Assembly (NCBI GenBank): GCA_024234615.1 | Contig: JACKNY010000002.1 | Coordinates: 186,001 to 250,000 of the forward strand | Source of the DNA: Pseudomonadales bacterium | Lineage (GTDB): Bacteria > Pseudomonadota > Gammaproteobacteria > Pseudomonadales > IMCC2047 | Length of the DNA: 64,000 bases | Direction of reading: 5' to 3' | In this document: positions 61,324 through 64,000 of the stretch, piece by piece | Numbering within the stretch: the stretch's first letter is position 1 | Layout: the number at the start of each line of letters is the position of its first letter | Translations under genes and position numbers: made by a program | Notes under the pieces: generated by a model | Databases searched by the model: none | What the model was told of the DNA's origin: nothing | What the model saw: only the letters and a program-made list of their open reading frames with translations

Positions 61324-62127
61324 ATGAAACAACCCTCCACCCTGTTATGGCTTTTATTATTGCCCGCCATCACAGGGGCTGATACGAACCTCGATAAAGG
61401 TAAATATCTTTTTCAGCTTGCCAACTGCTACGCCTGTCATACCGACACCCCCAATGACGGACCAGCGCTCGCTGGTGGACGCGCCCTGGAAACCGAGTTT
61501 GGTACTTTTTATACACCCAACATCACTTCCGACAAGCAAACCGGCATCGGCAACTGGAACGACCAGCAATTCATCATGGCAGTACGTGAGGGCATCGCGC
61601 CTGACGGCTCCCACTATTACCCCAGTTTCCCTTACCCTGCGTATCGTAACATCAGCGATAACGACCTCTTATCTATCAAGCAATACCTATTTAGCTTGCC
61701 TCCCGTCAAACAAACTAACAAAGAACATCAACTAAATTGGTACGTCAGTCGACTTTTAATAGGCGTCTGGAAGGTACTAAACGACTTTTCAACTTACCAA
61801 TCCCCAGCCGAACACAGACGCGGCGCATATTTACTGGATACTTTGGGACACTGTAATGAATGTCACACCCCACGTAACAGCATTGGTATCCTGCAATTCT
61901 CAGAAAAATTTAAAGGCAATAAAACACTCTCCGCACCCGATATCACCAGCGGACCAGAGGGCATAGCCGACTGGGATACCGAAGAGCTGGAGGATTTATT
62001 CAGTGATGGTGCCTTACCCGACGGCGACTATGTCTCCGAACATATGGCGGAAGTGGTGGAATTCTCCACCTCAAAGTGGACCAAAGACGACCGCCAAGCA
62101 GCCATCGACTATTTGCGCGACCATTGA
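61324..62127 (+). CDS. Diheme cytochrome c
   Basis: A 267-residue exported protein with a signal peptide (about residues 1-19) and two class I heme sites, CYACH (35-39) and CNECH (177-181). Sequence around each site (GPALAGGRALETEFGTFYTP, PSFPYPAYRNISDNDLLSIK) resembles the cytochrome subunits of alcohol/aldehyde and gluconate dehydrogenases. No dehydrogenase subunit is adjacent; the cytochrome c' gene is its partner here. Confidence 0.9.
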   Translation: MKQPSTLLWLLLLPAITGADTNLDKGKYLFQLANCYACHTDTPNDGPALAGGRALETEFGTFYTPNITSDKQTGIGNWNDQQFIMAVREGIAPDGSHYYPSFPYPAYRNISDNDLLSIKQYLFSLPPVKQTNKEHQLNWYVSRLLIGVWKVLNDFSTYQSPAEHRRGAYLLDTLGHCNECHTPRNSIGILQFSEKFKGNKTLSAPDITSGPEGIADWDTEELEDLFSDGALPDGDYVSEHMAEVVEFSTSKWTKDDRQAAIDYLRDH

Positions 62128-62162
62128 GGCAAACCTTTGATACGAACCATACAATCAACGCG

Positions 62163-62930
62163 TTACTGAATTGGTCGGCAAGTAAATTCCCGAACCTTGC
62201 TACGTGCCTTTGGCACTCGAAGTATTGCGTTACCCCGTGCGATTACTTTTTGTGTTTCCATTTCTTTCAGAATTACTCCGTATTCGTACTCTTTGCCAGC
62301 CTCGGTATAACTCACTTTTTTGTAACTCGGCTTTGCTCTGAACTCCAGAGACATCGAATGCATTGGCCCACTGACAGCATAGGGACGAAGAAAAAAACCA
62401 TCAAAATAATAGTGGTATCCAAAGCCAACATCGCTCTCTAGCGACGCGACCGACACCTTGCAATCCTTCTTCGTGGTCAGTTTTTCTTTATAATCACGAG
62501 ATGCGGCGCTCAGCTCCAGATTAAAGGGCTGCTTAAGCGCATGGGCTGGAACATAAGCAGAACCGCTAATAGCGACAAGCTGCTCAACCGTATCCGTTGA
62601 AGTCAGATTGATGGTCTGACCATCCGCCGCAACCCACTTGATACTCTCTGGTGCCTGGATCGGGATACGTATGATTTGAGTGTCAGCATCGGATTTGTTC
62701 TTTTCCACCAAAGTTAATCGGTATTGGCTAACACTGGCTTTCTCCGGCTTCAAGTAGACGGTGTAATTGCCTTGAGTGACCGATCGTGCCACTTGTTCGG
62801 CATCAATATAGGTAAAATTTTCGATCACCTCCAGTGAGCCAATCAAGGATTCGTCTTTGCACGCTATCAGCAAAAACGGCATAAGCAAGAAAAAAATAAT
62901 CTGTCTACCGGTTAATACAAGCTGCTTCAT
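62163..62930 (-). CDS. Putative lipoprotein, unknown function
   Basis: A 255-residue protein with a lipoprotein signal and lipobox LLIAC (Cys24). The mature part is mostly beta-strand-like, with two later cysteines. The last section (KARSKVREFTCRPIQ) is basic. I do not recognise the family. The ATG encoding MKQLVLTGRQ has a GAGG ribosome site; an upstream ATG 12 codons earlier is less likely. It converges with the diheme cytochrome gene. Confidence 0.65.
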   Translation of the reverse strand: MKQLVLTGRQIIFFLLMPFLLIACKDESLIGSLEVIENFTYIDAEQVARSVTQGNYTVYLKPEKASVSQYRLTLVEKNKSDADTQIIRIPIQAPESIKWVAADGQTINLTSTDTVEQLVAISGSAYVPAHALKQPFNLELSAASRDYKEKLTTKKDCKVSVASLESDVGFGYHYYFDGFFLRPYAVSGPMHSMSLEFRAKPSYKKVSYTEAGKEYEYGVILKEMETQKVIARGNAILRVPKARSKVREFTCRPIQ

Positions 62931-63203
62931 TGTTGCCTCACCTCCTCCGAATACAGACCTTGGCATTCTCTACCCGTTCCGGTCCAGGTAAAATTATGCC
63001 TTACAACTCTTCAGCTAGGATATCAAATAGTTCGTGATCACCTAAATTCCCCGCTATACTTGAGCTACTCACAGTTACTCAGTTGTCATTCAGTGTTTAT
63101 AATTTTTCGACCAAAATGTAAATCAGTTAAATTTAGCCCTTGGCGCCGCTCTGTTCAAAGCGCGAGCTTTTCCTCATTGCTAAGTATTTTATTGTGTCTG
63201 AAT

Positions 63204-64000
63204 ATGTCCAGTTTGCAGGCAGGGCCCCTGCTGATAACAAGCAACGACACTCATTTGAACGAGCCCAGGGCTGTGCCGGTACAAGAAATTTCATTACCCA
63301 GCGACCAGCCCTCCGAAGCCATTACCGAAGCGGCTCCTGCAATGGATCCGGCAGCAGCCGACACACCAACATTTAGCAATGTCGACGCCCTGCCAAGTAT
63401 CGAAGAAGCTGCCCCCGCAGAATATCCTGACCCCCTTCAACCCTTTAACCTCCTCGGCACCGAAGTACCGTCTGGCAACAAGAAAATTCTCTCCTGGACA
63501 TATAGCCAGACCAACGAAGGGATCACTTCACCAGCGCCTGTCATTGTCGTTCATGGCACAAAGCCGGGTCCAGTCATGTGTTTAACCGCAGCGATTCACG
63601 GTGACGAATTAAATGGAATTGAAATTGTGCGCCGTGTTCTGAACAACCTGGATGCGGAAAAACTTACGGGCACCCTGATTGGTGTACCTATTGTCAATAT
63701 CCAAGGTTTCCACCGCGCTTCACGTTATTTGCCTGACCGGCGCGATTTGAATCGATATTTTCCCGGCAAGCTATACGGAAGCTCCGCGTCGCGCATTGCC
63801 TATTCCTTTTTTAACGAGATAATTGTCCATTGTGATGCGCTGGTCGATTTGCATACCGGTTCTCTACATCGAACCAACCTGCCACAGCTACGTGCCGACC
63901 TAAGCAATCCACGCGTGCTGGAACTCACCCAAGGTTTTGGTGCCACCGTCGTACTACATCATACCGGCACCAAAGGTACGCTCAGACGCTCCGCGACGGA
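63204..64000 (+). CDS. Succinylglutamate desuccinylase/aspartoacylase-family protein, 3' end outside window
   Basis: A zinc hydrolase of the AstE/AspA family (M14-like), open at the right edge after about 265 codons. Zinc-site residues lie in AAIHGDELNGIEIVRRVL (His, Glu), and DLHTGSLHRTNLPQLRADLS gives the third ligand. NIQGFHRASRYLPDRRDLNR is another family stretch. About 85 residues at the N-terminus are Pro/Ala/Glu-rich and not part of the domain. The start is uncertain (ATG at 63204 with a weak ribosome site; TTG codons upstream). Relatives of this branch are often near RimK-like ligases. Confidence 0.85.
   Translation, partial: MSSLQAGPLLITSNDTHLNEPRAVPVQEISLPSDQPSEAITEAAPAMDPAAADTPTFSNVDALPSIEEAAPAEYPDPLQPFNLLGTEVPSGNKKILSWTYSQTNEGITSPAPVIVVHGTKPGPVMCLTAAIHGDELNGIEIVRRVLNNLDAEKLTGTLIGVPIVNIQGFHRASRYLPDRRDLNRYFPGKLYGSSASRIAYSFFNEIIVHCDALVDLHTGSLHRTNLPQLRADLSNPRVLELTQGFGATVVLHHTGTKGTLRRSAT

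Noticed and set aside
1..64000. tRNA, rRNA, prophage or insertion sequence
   Set aside because: I looked for cloverleaf-like and transposase/integrase signals in gaps and ORFs and found none I could support.

Overview
The window reads as chromosome of a marine-type gammaproteobacterium with a Pseudomonas-like polar flagellum. The reasons are the FleQ/FleS/FleR regulators, the FlhF/FleN placement and number pair, the stator genes motC/motD, a GlrR close homologue, and gammaproteobacterial ProS. Genes are dense, base composition is near 50% GC, and I see no tRNA, rRNA, CRISPR array, prophage or insertion sequence. Species cannot be fixed from the sequence alone.

Layout. Positions 1-10.7 kb hold housekeeping and regulation: the 3' part of glrR, an acyl-homoserine-lactone-synthase-like acyltransferase, a DUF938 methyltransferase, proS, a lytic transglycosylase, a cytochrome b561 divergent from a membrane-bound LuxR-type regulator, a CPA2 antiporter, a MarR regulator, and a yceI/cytochrome b561 pair. 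Positions 10.8-40.6 kb are a flagellar island, nearly all on the minus strand, in transcription order fleQ, fleS, fleR, fliEFGHIJ, fliK, fliLMNOPQR, flhB, then five non-flagellar genes, then flhA, flhF, fleN, fliA, motC, motD and a DUF2802 gene. The chemotaxis block (cheYZAB, cheW) that usually sits between fliA and motC in pseudomonads is absent, and flagellin, hook and rod genes lie outside the window. FleQ/FleR with sigma-54 (candidate promoters upstream of fleS and flhA) and then FliA would drive the hierarchy.

Positions 41-43 kb encode a small lipoprotein and two secreted proteins that share an unusual split module. Positions 43.2-47.5 kb carry a LysR regulator divergent from doxX, azoreductase, glutathionyl-hydroquinone reductase and pirin genes, resembling the E. 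coli YhaJ quinone/electrophile regulon. Positions 47.8-53.7 kb are an arsenic island: a frameshifted arsC remnant, arsR, a second ArsC-like ORF that has lost its cysteines and middle part, acr3, a GAPDH gene, arsJ, an ArsP-like permease and a small thioredoxin-like protein. Arsenate handling here appears to have moved from ArsC reduction to the GAPDH/ArsJ arseno-phosphoglycerate export route.

Positions 53.9-64 kb are mixed: a PLP decarboxylase, a membrane ABM-domain protein, a DUF3482 GTPase with its DUF2868 membrane partner, a solitary type I methyltransferase gene cut short by an in-frame stop, two secreted c-type cytochromes, a lipoprotein, and a zinc carboxypeptidase-like (AstE/AspA) gene open at the right edge.

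The most interesting points are the decayed or repurposed ArsC genes around ArsR/ArsJ, the split cysteine module at 42 kb, the AHL-synthase-like gene behind a sigma-54-like promoter next to glrR, a compact three-way-junction element at 10.8 kb, and the eroded hsdM locus.
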